Shown here: positions 33,619 to 47,940 of the stretch, one piece after another
Layout of the letters: each line of letters opens with the position of its first letter
Position numbering within the stretch: position 1 is the first letter of the stretch
Assembly: GCF_001522545.3 (NCBI RefSeq)
Contig: NC_031768.1
Span: forward strand, 111,613,181 to 111,677,180
Source: Parus major
Lineage: Eukaryota > Chordata > Aves > Passeriformes > Paridae
DNA: 64,000 nt
Direction of reading: 5' to 3'
Made by a program: the position numbers and the translations under genes
The notes under the pieces: model-generated
The model's input: the letters and a program-made list of their open reading frames with translations, nothing else
Database searches by the model: none
What the model was told of the DNA's origin: nothing

Positions 33619-36600
33619 CATCATCTGTGCTGCTGCACATCTGTGAAGCTCCATTGTGACAGATGCAAAATATTTGTGTGTTTTTTATGAGTGAAGGGCA
33701 GGGGATTGTCACCTTCAAAGCCCATGGTGGTAAAAGAATGTTTAAACACAGCGACATGAAAGGGAGGATTGATCATTACATTTATGGACTCACCAGTGGG
33801 TCCATCATTCACCCAAAAAAGTGTCACTGGTGTCACTGCTTGCAGGCTCGAGGAGCTAATTGATGCAGCTGCAGCTGAGCTCAGTATTTTTCCTGGCAAA
33901 AGAACCCGAGGTGGTGTTGAATTAGAATCCAAAGGAGTTGCAGGTGGTCTGAGGAGAGATGCAGCAGGAGACCAGGTTCACTCCACGAGCACAAAGCAGT
34001 CAGAATGGAGAGACACCGTGGGTTTGGGGTATTTGTGAGGATGGGCAAAATCTGGGAAGCCTCCAGCAGCTCCTGGCCTGGAGGATCAGGAGGTGAACAA
34101 GCTGGAATACCAGCACTGCAACTTAGTGACCTCTCATTTAAAGACATAATCCACTCTTTATCCACAGCCTGAACCAGAAGCTTCAGGTTTGCATTCACCT
34201 TTTCATTAAATTTGCTTCCAACTCCTCTCCCTTCTGCCATCCTGTGTTCATTTTTCCCTTTAAGAGCATTTGGGGAAGTAAAAAGTTCATATACTAAAGT
34301 GACCCCAGTAATTTTCTGTATATGTATGGGTCACTTAGTTCAGGAGTTTCTTCTCCCAAATGCTTTATTTTGCATTGCCCAGTAGAGAAATTTACTTAAT
34401 CTCAATATATGAAAGTAATTGTTCTTGTAACTGAAAATTTGGACACTTCAGTTTTCATCCTGTTTTGCAAACCTCACATTAATATAAAGGACAATTTCTT
34501 AGAACAGAACACTCTGGCGCCCTATTAAATTTTTCCCTCTTGTAAAACAATAATTTATTTATAATCTTTGTACATTCATACATGCTGTTAGGATCTCTCT
34601 TCTCGTTTGGTGACTGTTTTCATGACAATCTCTGAATATTAAACCACCAGAAAATGAGGCACCTGCCTGTCTTTCGGTCTTACCAAGGCACTAATATTAG
34701 GAATAAAAATTTTAGGTATCCTCCTAGAACACCAAAACATCAGAGCAGGATCTGTTTTCCTTTTCTTGTGTCTTTTCCTAGTGCTCAGTATGAACTCTGC
34801 AGGAGTGGAGTCACTAAAAATATATATATATTATTCTTAAAAACAATTTTTTTTTTAGATTTAGAAGCAAAGCACATCATTAATGTTGTATTGTGCTGTG
34901 AGTTACTACAACTACTTTACATCAGCTACAGAGAACTTGATCATCATTACAAAGAGCTGAGTAGAAACTCTTGTAAAGAACTCTGTGCCTAAAGGCTCAG
35001 CATCATCTTCCTAAGTCTGAAAACACCTAAAAAGGAACATAACTCTATTTTCAAGTAAATTTTAATTCTCCAAGAGCAAGCTGGGGAACTGCTTTTTGTG
35101 GATCTGTTTATGTTAAATGCATTATATGTACACTGGTAATTCTCAACATATTTTTACTGCACTGAAAAACAATGGCACCTTGTAAACTGCCCTGCTTGTA
35201 GTAGAAAGACCATAAAGCCTTTCAGATAAAGAACTTTTTCTGTTTTTTTTTTTTTTTTAACTTAATACCACACAAAAAAATGCATTCAATAGTTGAGCTT
35301 AGCAATGCTGCAGGAGGACATGTTATGAGGCATTTTTTGCTCACAAGACACTAAAACTACACACAGGAAATATTTATATATAGCAAAGGGAGGAATGTGC
35401 AAATTTATCAAATGTTTATTATTTTGAATGTATTTTTGCAATCATAAATCACTCCTCACCTAAGAAATTGAGTTTCAAGCTCTAATTTTCCTTAACTAAA
35501 GCACTACCTATGGTAGAGGAAACAAAAACCTTATAGCAACCACACAAAAACTTATTATACTTGATTTACACTTCTTTCCCCCATCAAAATAATCTTCCTG
35601 CTCATACCATTTGATCAGTTAGTGTAGGAATCAATATTAGATCCAAATGTGTGAAACTTGGGGATATTTATATATAAATTTATAAAGCAGCAATATTATA
35701 TCATGGGTTGAAAAGAATAAGAGCACAGGTAGACGTTTCATGGCCAGCTTGACATCTATTTTTTCATGAATCTTTGAAATTCACTCCAGTTCTTATTTAT
35801 CAAATCTGTTCTCTGAAAAAAGAAATAGACCTTAATAGAGTGAGGTAATAGACTTTACCATGCAATAAACATGTCTTGGGAGACAGAGGTAAAATAAAGG
35901 AAAAAAAAATTATTGATAAGTTTCAAAAAAACTCATTTTTAGTATTTCTGTCTCTGCTTCCCAGAGGCCACAATGAATCACATCCAGTTGTGTTTCTTAA
36001 ATTTCTACAGAACCAATGTATATTTATCATCATAAGTAAGAAGATAAAATTTAGGGATCAGTTTGTTACAAAGTTTCTGAATTACTCCAAAGTCACAATT
36101 CCCAGTTTTATGTTTTTTACATGTAGCACTTATTCCTGAAATACTGTTTTTTAAAGAAATAGTAAAGGTCAACTTTGGCACATTCTTGGATACCTTTTCC
36201 ACATTCAGCTGATGCACAAAGAACATTTCTGTAGCAAATCCTTGAAAAAGGAGCAATAAAAATGCATTACAGTTCAAACTGAGATTTATAAGTGGATAAA
36301 TAATAATCAACTTTTAAAAGGAAAAAAGGAATAACTGAAACACTACAAACCTCACATGAACAGAGTTTATAAATTTAAGAATTATACATGAGGCAAATAA
36401 AAGTACCTATAAATTCTCCATACATTAAGGAGTGTTTACATTAAGGAGGGGATTCCTGGTAAGACACCCATGCAAATACAAGGAATGAAGCAGGCACTGG
36501 AGAGGTCAAGGCCAGAACTGATTCCTGGAAAAACTCACAACTATTAAAAATTCTGTATTTAGCTTAGAAAAATAAAGCCCCACCCGGACAATGTCCAGGG

Positions 36601-38888
36601 AGTGCTTTTTGCATACTTGTCATGCAAATTGAGGTAGCTAAACTAAATTCAAGCCTGTGAAACCTTATCATCACCTAAATAACTTTTGCACAAAGTAGCA
36701 GAGGGGTTTTTTTATCTACCATCCCTTCCCAAGTGATAGAGGAAAACTTCTGTGCAGCCATAAGACAGTGCCTATATGTTTGAGATGCTCCAGAAATCCA
36801 ACACTCACTGGTGTCATTATTCACAGGGAGAGAGGGGACCTTGGTGACAACACACTTGACAACTGGCTGACTTGTTAAATGCAATAAAATTATTTGGAAG
36901 AGAGAGGCCTGATGTTTTTATTAAGCTGGTTCATACAAAACCCTTAGTGCAGCAGAGCTTTGAGAATCACATTTTTTTTTTTTGCCAAACCATGACATTC
37001 TTGAGCGTGGAAACATTGAAATATTGAACAAGGAAAGAGTATCTGTTCTTGAATTAAAGCATTTATGAGTATGAATATGTATGTGTTTGCATGTATATAC
37101 ATACACGTGTTCTGCATGTGCAGACAAATATACTGAATTATTTTCACATGGAGCTGCCAGCTGCAGCTCCAAAATCCTGAATCTCAACTCAAGACTCAGT
37201 TGTGTTCCTGTCACAGAAATCAAGTGAAATCCCCAGAAAGAGGCCATCTCCTCTCTAGTTCACACAGGAGGTCCCAAACACTCCCTTAGCTGCTCACATG
37301 GAAACAGAAGTATTAAAAAACCTTGAAAGTAAGATCTTAAAAATAAAATTAAAAAAATTTTAAATAAATGAATTGGAGATACCAAAAATGAAGAAAAGAG
37401 TAAATTAGTAACTTTTATAATTTCTAATTGAGTCAATGCCATTAATTCTAACAGAATTGAAATGGGACTGTGATAATGGGTTTTGATGGAGAATCAAATG
37501 CACCTACTGAAATCCTTGCTTCACTTTGCACAAATTATGTTGAGGGTTTTTTTCCGTACTCTTCATGTGTTAAACTTTTGTAGTTTAATGGCAAAATACT
37601 CCAAATTACAGAACTTCCACTGGAAGCTGCTTTTCCAACATGTCCTGTGCATCCCAGATAAAGTTCTAAGCTCCAAAACCCCAGCACTAATGAATTTTTC
37701 CCCTTGATTATTTGAATTACTGTTTGGAGGTTCCAGATCTTGGAATGATTCCACCTTTGGTGAGTTTGATATAAGGGAGGAAATATGAAACATCTGCTCT
37801 TCCAAAGCCACAACAGCCACATGGAATATTTTGCTAACACGCTCTGTGTTTTTAGGTGGACTTTGCACTAAGTGTATTGAGGATAGACCAGCCAATCCCA
37901 GCCTTTCCCATCTTCACCTCCTAGATAAAACTGAGAATTCCATGAGTCTGTAGATTTCCCTTTCACAGATTTAACTCAGGTTTCAGACCACTGGAATTTT
38001 GTCAAGAGAAAAAGTGCAAGTTCCTCAAACTGTACCTGATTCTACTGACACCGGTTGAACCCCTAAATGTATTTATGGATCTTCCTGGACCTTGTTCTGG
38101 TCATTTTTACAAGCTTCAAACTGAAAGACAAAGTCTACTTGCCAGGAAAGTCTGTTCTTACCATCACATAATTTTTTTCCATCTATTTTATAGCCATATA
38201 ACCCCAAAAAAATCCCACCTAAATATCTAAATATCTATTTTAAATATCTAAAATTAGGATTCTGTGTTCCAATGCTGGTATTTTTAGTATTTGAACCAAT
38301 CAGTTCTCAAAAGTGGCTTAGTGAACACTGGCATGGAAATTTTGAGAATTCAGAGACTTAAGTTTTTTTTCTTTAAATATTGGAATTCTGAGTCAGACAG
38401 CATTCCCCAGGCTGCACCAAGATCTCCTCCCTTCTTGCTGAGCTATGTAATGATATGAGAAGCCTGATGCAGAGAGGAAGCTGAATTCATGAAGTACCAA
38501 AATACATATTTCATCATGCACTAAAAATTTTACATGTTTTTGGACACAAGCCCTACCATGTTAGGCAAAATATTTAACTTTTCTCATGGGAAAAGCAAAT
38601 CTCTCTCTTCTCTCCCAAAACTGATTCGTTTCATTTTTTAAAAAAAGGAAGTGTTAGCCAATATCACTCTTAAAGATAAAAATGGTTGAAAGTGTTTTTT
38701 GCCATTTGCCATATGAATGGTGTTTAATTTTAAGCTCTTCTTTCATTTAAGCTTGAGAGTTTGCACCCTTCAGATTCCATGTCCAAATCTGTTACAAAAA
38801 GCTAACCAGAGGAACAGGACCTTATAGTTAAACTCTAATTCCTCACCACTGGTTGCTACTCAACTCTCCTTAATAATGTCTTCATTAA
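33619..38888. other. AT-rich unique sequence, nothing recognised
   Basis: Contains short simple runs (TA near 34820, T16 at 35243-35258, a 12-bp palindrome atgtatatacat at 37091-37102). Short ORFs lack domains, and no known repeat family was recognised. Confidence 0.5.
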
Positions 38889-38919
38889 AATAAATGTCTA
38901 ATTAAAAAAAAAAAAAAAA
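38889..38919 (+). other. AATAAA followed by an A16 run (possible retrocopy tail)
   Basis: AATAAA at 38889-38894 is followed 9 nt later by sixteen A residues (38904-38919). This is the arrangement left by a reverse-transcribed mRNA. No parent gene could be recognised upstream and no flanking target-site duplication was found, so a chance arrangement is equally likely. Confidence 0.25.
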
Positions 38920-41900
38920 GGTGGAGGGAAAGCTCTTGTTTTTCTGTTCTGTTTTCATTGAGTTAAGATCCATGTAAAAGTAATTTTAAAATAAAATTAA
39001 GTTAAAAAAGAAATAAAGACTAATTTGGGAAGTCTGCAGACACCAATATTAAATCTTCTCTTCATTAAAGTCAGTAGATCCTCTAAGGAATTTTTAAATT
39101 ATATCTAGCATAGGTTGTTTGATAAAATAACACAAGAAGCTCACCTTAACCACAAAAAGAAAATCAAGCTGACCACTCTCACTGCTCACAGCAAGCTGGA
39201 ACATGCTGAGAAACTCACTTCTCTAAAAATGAGCCCGCAGGAATTTTCATGTCTGCAAAGATGCATTGTTAAAAACTACATCTGGAGAAAACCTACATCC
39301 TTGGAGGCATCTGAGCTACCTCTTGTTGTGTTACTTCTCTCCTAAGTACTGGCTGCAAAATATTTCATATGCAGACAGAAAATAAAATAAAATAAAATAA
39401 GAGCTGTGTCGAATTTAATATTAAGGAACAAGTTTATAATAATTATATTCTTCATAAAAGTTGGTATGCCTATTTTAACTGACTTTTCTCTGTTTTTCAA
39501 TATTTTCTTGCTTCTGCCTACATCTGCAACAAATTTGGCACATAATGTTCACAGCTTTGTATAAGGCTCGGGTGCCTTGTATTCGCACTGATGGAGTATA
39601 TGATTGTGTACAGATGCTTGTTTTCCTCATCCAACTAATTTTTCCTTTCCTATCCAGACTACTTCTGGCAGTGTTTAAAGTAGAAGAGGGGCTGAGAGGT
39701 AAAGCAAACTAAAGAGGGTTGGGTCTTGGGAAGAATTATATGGAGTGAATGAGAAATAAACATTTGCAAAGGCAGCAATTTGCTGTTCAAAAAGAAACTA
39801 AAACTGCCCAGTCCTATTTACACACCCAGGGAAAGTCTGTAGGATTCAGTCACCTGAGCAGCTGACACAGCTTGGATTTCACCACGTCCTAGTGCAGGGA
39901 ATTTCATCTCCTGTTGTTAATAAATAATTTTAATTTTGACTGCACATTTATTTTGTTGATGGGATAAAGAATTTATGAAATTCAGATGAGCACGTACAGC
40001 TGGACAGAGCACCAGTCACACCAGCTGCTGGATGAGTTTGGGGCAGGAAGCAGCCAAAATCCTCACCCTGGCAGCATCCCTCTGTCACACCTCTGTGTCA
40101 CACGATAACTTGTGGAAATGCTGAAAGAATGAATAATGTTATGAGTTTGGATTTAATGCCAGAGAACTTATGCTAGCAGGCAATTTTGGAGAGCAGGGTG
40201 CTGAGAGCTGTGTTGTGTTTTCAGCACTGCAACAACTTGTCTCAGTCCTCCACAAAAGAGGCACAAATTTTTCCACTCATCACTTTGGTTAGAACAAGGT
40301 CCTGAACAGAGAAAATGTGAAATCCCAGAACTGCAATTCTGTTTCTGGGTCCTACCCAATCTGGAGGTTTAGATTAATCATTCAAGCTCAAATTTCCACA
40401 GCCTCACTGTTCTGGGGTGCCCTGAATTTAATGGATTAGATCATGTAAAGATTGCCAGAACTTCAGAAGTTCCTGATGCTCTTAAAACTACAGACTTAAC
40501 TAAACACAGTCCAAAACAAAACCCGAGTGGGTGAACACCAGACAAACCCCACTAATCAGGCTTTTGCAACACCGTCTGGATATTTCCCATCTGCAAAATT
40601 GACAGCAAAACCCTATCCCAAGGCAAGATTACCATCAGATATTTACTCAGACTGTGGATGAAGGAGACTGTCTTCAAATTTTTATGAAATTAGTTGTCCC
40701 AAGAAGAAAGGGGATTACACTGTGAGATGCCCAGCTTGCTATTTCATAAACCTCCTTGCTTTCAGAATAATTTTCCTTCTTGCATTCTCAATTTAGCTCT
40801 GTTCAGCTTTCATGGAAAGCTGCTACCTTAGAGCATGGAAGAAATTATCAGCGCTATATTTTTATTACCTTTTTTTTTCATGTGCACAAACTACACATCT
40901 GGCTGAAGCTTTCATTTTGGTCTCAACTGCTTCCTGTAAAGAGAACAAAATTTTTATTCAGGCCAGAACTTGTCCAGCAGAGTTCAAACTCCAAAAAACA
41001 ATTCTAGCCAAGGTCAAGGAATACAAAGTGAGTCTATGAAGGCAGGTTGCAAGGAAGTCAGTAGATCTGAAGGTGATGGATGACATCTATAGGTACCTGT
41101 CCTCTGGTTACTCTTGGAAGAATAAGTTTATATCACAGTTGTCAAAGATGAAGCCTTAGTTTAAGGAGTTCATGCTAATCAGGCTGTGACTGACATTCTC
41201 CTTGGGTCTCCTTCCAGAAAAACTCCGCATGAATCCGAGGCACCGAGGAATCTCAAATGAGGAGAAATTTGTTTGGCGATTTTCACTGACATTTGTTCTA
41301 TAACAGCTAATTTTGTGCTGATCATTTTACACTAGCAGGTCACCCCTTTGCCACAGGCCTGCTTAGACTCTTCCACTGTTTTCACAGAGAATCAGACACT
41401 CAAAGGAGCTCACAGATCTCCTTGGGAGCTATCAGCTCTCTGTGGTGCCGTCTCCTGAAACACCAGATCCCTGCTGATCTTTCCTCCTCAGTCTTTTCCT
41501 GAAATCTGGATTGGCTCTGCAGGTGGGCATGGGTTGAATCTGGAGTCTTGTGGTGCATGGAGCACAGAAACTGTCCTCACATCTTCCTTGTCCTACAAAT
41601 ATGAACAGGTTTAGCTGCCTTGGGGTCCTTCCCAGCTTTTGGAATCATGTAGTGCTTTTCCTAGACTGAATATTCCTATTGACTCTGTTTCTGCAGCTCC
41701 TAGATGTTGCTAGGAAGCCATGAGTTCAGCTTATTGTGCTGCCCTGATTTAATCCAGATAATATTTCTACTCGCTTATGAGTTGGAATTACTTAAAGTTT
41801 TGTTTTCAGAGAGGGTGGTTTGTGGTTTTTTTTTTCTTCTTGTTTTAAATATGGGTTTGGTCATCAAAAAACCCCCACACTCTCACTGAATGAAATTACT

Positions 41901-44819
41901 TTTGATTTAGGAAGAAGTGAACACACACAAGAAAAGACACACATCTGGAAATGCAGGAAATGCAATTCAAGGGCTCTGAGTAGGTGGTTCAAGTTACTTT
42001 TCCCAGGTAATTATTCTCTTGCTCCCCTTCTACTCACAGACATTTGCTAACTGCAGCTTCAACGTCAAGCACTTCATACACTTAGAAGAGAAACAGAAGT
42101 CTTTTCAGCCTGCAAATAACCATGCAAACCTTCAATTTGCTATGTATGCTAAGAAGGGATCTCTGCTTTCATTACAAAGGAAGGCAACTTCTACTTTGTT
42201 TGCCTGAAAACAAATTTATGTCTTCTGGTGCTATGAGTTACAGAGCCAAATTTGGGCAATCTGTCTCCTCAGACTTTTCAATCTGCCAACTTTTCACAGC
42301 ATTTTCATTGCCTTTGAATTTCTCCATCCTTAAGAAATTTACCTAATCCATTACAAATTTCAGTTAGAAGAGCTGTGCTACACTGCAGAGAGAGTGGGTA
42401 CCTTTGGCAATTTGCAGTGTAAATTGCCATTTTTCAGTAAATGCAAGTCCATTTTTGTACCAGTGAAAATATCTGCTTTCAGATTTTCAGCCTCTGTATT
42501 TCCTGAAATACTGTGGATTAGCGGTATCTCACCCTACAGAGCTCCCAACTCCCAAGGAATGCATCAGGAAGAGTCATATTTGCCTTAAACTTGAGTTAAA
42601 TATTTCAGTTCACTCTTAAAAATGTCAAGTAATTAGAAAGTGGTCCCAGAAATCAACCTGCATTTGAAAATAATTCAACAGTTGAGGTGTGGCAGAGGCA
42701 AAATTTTGTACCGTGGTGCTTTTCTTTGCATTGTGTCTTCAACCCTGAGCCTCAAACATATCCTAGAGCTGGATTGTGTGGATCTTAGTCCAGACCCCTG
42801 CAAAGGGAGCTCATCCTTGTTGAGGATGCCTTTCCAGCTTGGTTATAGTCACAATTCTTAAGATACGGTGATAACCCAGAGGTGAATTTTTGCCTTTCCT
42901 GATTCATCTTGCCCCAAGCACCAACAGAAAATGGAGTCCCTCCATCCCATTGTGCTTCCCCCACAAATGTATCCCTAAATCTTCTCTTACAGCCTTCCCT
43001 TCCCAAAGGCAGGGATCCCTTTCCCCTTTTCAGTAGCCTGGGGATGGATAGAACTCTCTGCCATTTCTTTGCCATTGGCAGGGAGTTGGCTCAGAAATCA
43101 GGCTGGAATTTGGCATTGCTCCCCTTTCCCCTCTGGGACCCAGCTGAATTGAGCTCCCGTGCTTCTGCAGGGAAGAGGGAAATCAAGAAGGGATTTTCTC
43201 TCAGTGCCCCAGATAAACATCAGACAGGGACTCCCAGTCTCAGCATCTGGCCTTTCAAAAAGGAGCCAGCCATAAGGTCAAAAAAACCTAAATAATCCCT
43301 CTCAGCAGTGCCTTCCCTGAGTGGCAGCCACGCTCACAAGTTTCACAAGCAAAGAGACAGGATGAGAATCTGCCACAGTCTCAAATCCACATGTATCCTG
43401 AAACCCCAGTTTCTCATCTTTTGTTCTGAATTTGAACTCTTTTCAATCACAACAAACAATGTGATCCTAAATAATTCACAAGCAAGAACGAAGCTGCTTG
43501 AAAGTAACAACATACCTGCAGTTTCTTTCACACCTTGTCTCAAAACCATCATCTCTATTAGCAATAGTTGTATTTCATGAGTATTTCTGGTTTTTTGTGG
43601 TTTTCTGAAGTTATCATTAATTAAAATTCAATGTGTAACCAATGGTGAATATAAACACGCAGGATTCTTGGGATGTCATGGGAATGGGTTTTCTCTAAGC
43701 AATTTTTTTTTAGGAGCTCACAGAACCCCAACAGCTCAACATCTGCTGGTCCTGCAACTCCACAAGGGAAGTACCAACCTTATGCCAACAAAAACATCAC
43801 TGCTGAATCAAATAGCTGGTTTAATCCACTCCAAGAAACAGCAGATCTGTGCATCGAAAACTATTTTCTCAGTGTAAACAGGAGATCCTCAATACATTTC
43901 ATGTATATTATACTCACCAAAATATCCATAGGCAGGTCAATTTTTAACTCAAAACTTCCTAAAAGGTTTCAGGAAACTGGAGAAGACTGTGATTGGTATT
44001 TGTTTTAGCATTCATAAGTGCCAGAACACACTTAATCTTCATTCCTATTATCTGGGAAATATCTTTGCAGATCCAGCCTGGATCTATGCATTGGAAGCTT
44101 TATATTGAAAATCCTGCCTGTATTTCTTGCTTTTTTAACACTGACCTCTGATTGTATATAAATGCAAGCATTAAAAAAAGAATAAAAATTAATAATTATG
44201 AAAAATACACGGAGAAGGGTAATAACCTTTTAAAAAATTATTGAATTTGAATTACCTTTCTCAAAATCAAATCTTATTGAATGTCTGCAAAAATAGCTGT
44301 GTTTAAAGCTGACTGTGCTAGCTGAGATATTGCTGAATGCAGAGCTATTTTACTGAAGACTCAATTTGATCCAATTCATGATCACACAGGGGCCAACACT
44401 TGAACCCCACTCACTTCACAGGGACTAGAACTTAACTTTGTTAAAATGTCCATGTGATCCCTTAAACTTTTTAAACAAATATTTTTCCAGAAATTCCTTT
44501 TAGCATTCAGCAAGCAAGTGCTCCGAGACATGTAAAAGCAATTAACTAGAATTTTAAGACTGATTTTTTAATATATGGGTTGGGTTTTTTTATTTTACCT
44601 TTGTGGTGAAGGTAAGATGCCAGATTGATTTTATCTGTCTTTCAACTCTGCTCTCTGTGCATTTGCACATTTTTCTTTTGAATTTGCTAACTTCTGGTAA
44701 GGGGCTGCAAGTTTTCCCCACACGATGCAGCAGGAAATTTCTTTCCTGGCCAAAGGATACTCAGCCACTGCTGGTGGCACTTCAGAATCTGCTGTTCAGC
44801 CTGTGCATCTCCACAGGCA
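38920..44819. other. AT-rich unique sequence
   Basis: No gene is recognised. A short AAAAT run lies at 39381-39401. The stretch 42.7-43.3 kb has overlapping 70-128 codon ORFs on both strands but no domain or splice pattern. A short CpG-containing patch near 41222-41280 stands out slightly from the background. Confidence 0.5.
39381..39401 (+). repeat. Short AAAAT pentanucleotide run
   Basis: About four perfect units of a 5-bp A/T repeat, of the same monomer type as the right half of the 31.9-32.0 kb array. Confidence 0.85.
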
Positions 44820-45670
44820 AGGAGTGACTGATGTCACCCTGGGAGAGCTGCACTTGCCACACAGCAGCTCCTTATCCCCACCGTGAGCTGCAATCAGCTC
44901 TGTCCCCGTCCCACCAGGTGTGTTTGCCCATCAACAACAAACTCGAGCTGGGCTTTTCCCAGCCCAGCCTTTCATTAGCTGTCCCGGCCTCCCTTGAATT
45001 CCAGCTGCACCAGCAGTGGCCATTAAAAACGCCACTCTGTGCTCCCTGGCTCTCTGCCAAGGATAACTCCTGCTTCCTACCCTCAGTGCAGATGATATTA
45101 AAGGTGCACTCTCTCATGACTCTCGTGAAAGCAATCCCTGCTGGAAACCCCCAGTTTCCTCAGAGCTGCCAACAACCCATAATGGGAGGCACGCTGAGAG
45201 AGGGAATACACAAAAACAAAAGGGCAGCCACTGCCAGCAATTAAAACAGCCCAGGCTGGGCATGGCTGGCAGGCCAAAATAAAGGCTGGCTGCCACCATG
45301 GTGGGGCCAGGCCTGGAAAGCGCCATCCCAGAGCATGGCGTGTTTCCCTCTGTGGTTTATCTTCTGAATGGAAACCACTGTGTCTCCATCTCTCATTTTA
45401 AGAATGGGAGAAAATTGCCTATTCCATGGCAGACCTACTGATCTAATTGCCATTTATAAGACAGCCAAGTGACAGTCACTGATGCAGCATTAAGACATCC
45501 TGAATGTATTCCTTCCCGTACCCAGCGAGCAAAGAACAACGGAAACAAAAAGTTCCAGCCAGATCATTTAATTTGCATCCCTGCTTATTGACATTTCCAT
45601 AGCAACTTCATTAGGAAGTCATTCATTTTAATTCTCCTGCTTGTTTTGTTCATAAATTCCTGCTCAGTCC
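44820..45670. promoter_or_regulatory. Candidate conserved non-coding element (large)
   Basis: This block retains about twelve CpGs, is GC-richer than its surroundings, contains no low-complexity sequence, and ends in an AT-rich part with TAAT/ATTT homeodomain-like cores (45570-45640). A 137-codon ORF (44831-45244) crosses it but has no domain. The composition fits an enhancer or a promoter-like region better than a coding exon, but that is not proven. Confidence 0.3.
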
Positions 45671-47699
45671 TCTTTTCAATGGTGGTAATTTACAGGAAAG
45701 GGGTTTTTTTTGGTACGAGTCAAAGAAGTCACTCAGAAACAGACTGACAAGGTCTGGGGATCTACATTTTTTGCTTAAAAAATGAAAATAAGGAATGTGT
45801 TTGGTTTACCTTGAGGGAGTATTATGCAGATCATGATTCATAAAGGCATTTAAGCACATGCTTCACTCCATCCAAGGTAGGGCTTTAACTCACTTGAATT
45901 TCACCTGAATAGGCCTCAACATGAGCCAAAAAACGTTCTTGAATCAGGGCCTTAAAACATCTGTCAATCATCACTTACTCTACAGGTCTATGAAGTATTA
46001 ATGCACCGAGGCCAACACAATAAATAAATGAAGCCAATAATGTACAAACTGTTACGGGCAACTAAAGTAACTCAAAACATATGGGTTTCCTCATGATCAT
46101 AAATTCACTCTTGGTTTTTGTGTGGTGTGTATACACCAAGGCCTTTCCTCTCTCCTGTTATTTGAGTATCTTGGTAATCATCCCACCTGAAAGTGTCACA
46201 TAAAATCCATAGGCCTTTTTAAGCCCCTTGGGCTAAAGTCAACATTTGATCTTGGAAAGGAAACCTAAATCATCTTCTTTGGAAAATCTTTCACATGTAT
46301 TTATAAATTATTTTTCTTTTTCATAGTTGTTCCAAAGAGCTAAAAGAGGTATAATGGAATCACTGAAAATTTCCTATGAAGAAGAATTCACAAGGACAGC
46401 CCTGCAGAGAAATAAACAGCAATGAAGCTAATGTAGTTTTTCTCTTTGAACTTCTCCTACAATCTAAGATGAAGAAACCCAAATTCTTTCCCCAAATGAT
46501 TTAGCTGGGAACAGACCCAAACTAACAGATGGCAGAAGCCAACCTCATTACAGGACAAAACAGACAGAAGCAGAAGTCCAGTACGTGAAGGATAAGGAGA
46601 AAACAAAAATGAAGATATTGCAATGCCCCTGCCAACCGCCTATTGCATGCAGCCTGGAGATATATGTGCAGATATATATTTTATATATTAACCAGCAGAC
46701 AACTGATTTTATAGCAAAGTCCTATAGTTTTAAGTCTGTCACATTTGAATAAAGGTTCTCAAACCATCTAAAAAGAAAAAGGAAATGTAAGACATTCATT
46801 AAAATTACACAGCATGAGGATTCAGGATATTTTGAGGATCATTGTTGCTCTTGAAATACACAATCAAGTAAAAAAATGTATTCAGGTGACTGCTCTAAAT
46901 GCAGAGTTTTGTGCTTACCCACTTTTCCACACCTTGTGCTTTCTCAAGTAGAGCACTTAAACAGGATGAGTTCTTAACCTAAAGTACCACAAAACTGTAA
47001 ATCAAAGCCTTCTGAAGAGTTGCAGTGAGATTTCTCCTGAATCAGAGAGAGCTTCAAATTGAAGGATCCAGATCCAAATCCAAACAAGCTATTCACACTA
47101 AATAAAATCTCTCTACTTATACACAACCGATTAATTCCTCTTTCTTTTAGGTGCTGCTCCTATGAGAAAATCTTGGGAAAAGAGATTTCTCCATCTCCTA
47201 AGATGCACAGCACATGTTGCTTTGTACTGAATGTGTGAACATGGCACTGCTGAGCTCTTTCAAAGAGCACATGCTAACACCTGAGGATTTCTTGGAGCAC
47301 AGCTTAACAGCTGACACACAGAAAACTCAGAAATACCGTTCCAGCAGTGCTCCCCACCTCCTCCACTTTCTCTGAAATGCTACTGTTAAAAGATTGCTTT
47401 AATATCTCTGCTTTGATTTATTTACACTCTCCCATCCCTCATAACTGCCTTGTTATGATTCATTCTGGCTTCCCAACATTTCATCAGTCATATCAGCTCA
47501 GGGTGCAGCTGTATTTCAAGCAGAGATTTCCACAGAGGGCACCAAATTTCTCAGCACCAGAAGGCAGGATGTGTCCCACACGCACATTCCACTCCTGCTG
47601 CAAGCTCATCTGGAGCAGCAGGTTTGCTTCTCTAACAAAGATGAGGAGAAAACTAAAAATCCAGGCTGCCCTGGGACAAGGCCACTTGTTTTCTCCACT
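45671..47699. other. AT-rich unique sequence, nothing recognised
   Basis: No gene or known repeat is seen. The ORF at 47347-47703 (118 codons) has no domain signature. Confidence 0.5.
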
Positions 47700-47940
47700 G
47701 TGAGAGTCTGACATTTATGTGATGTCAGTATAAACCGCGTGACATTATTCTGTGACACACCATGGCACGCGGCAAGAATTTATATCCTAGTCTGACATAA
47801 TCTATGGCTTTGCTTTTAAGCTCGGAAAAATAGACACTGCTGATCCTTGTTTGGGAGTGATGCCTCTGGAGAAGGTATTTTCCTGCCTTGTATCACTTTT
47901 ATCACTAATTATGACAGATGCTGTTCAAAGGGCAGCTTGC
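47700..47940. promoter_or_regulatory. Candidate conserved non-coding element
   Basis: About five CpGs fall within 130 bp (near 47737-47822) in a CpG-poor background. TGACAT/TGACA cores and a final ATTATGACA-type site are present. It is non-repetitive. The call rests on composition only. Confidence 0.28.

Noticed and set aside
38760..38919. Processed pseudogene ending in AATAAA and A16
   Set aside because: No parent coding sequence and no target-site duplication; kept only as a low-confidence tail feature.
42909..43295. 128-codon plus-strand ORF with an overlapping minus-strand ORF
   Set aside because: Open frames on both strands over the same GC-richer DNA indicate composition, not coding. 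No family motif.
44831..45244. 137-codon plus-strand ORF
   Set aside because: It falls in a GC-richer block where stops are rarer. It has no domain, no splice or promoter arrangement, and shadow ORFs on the other strand.
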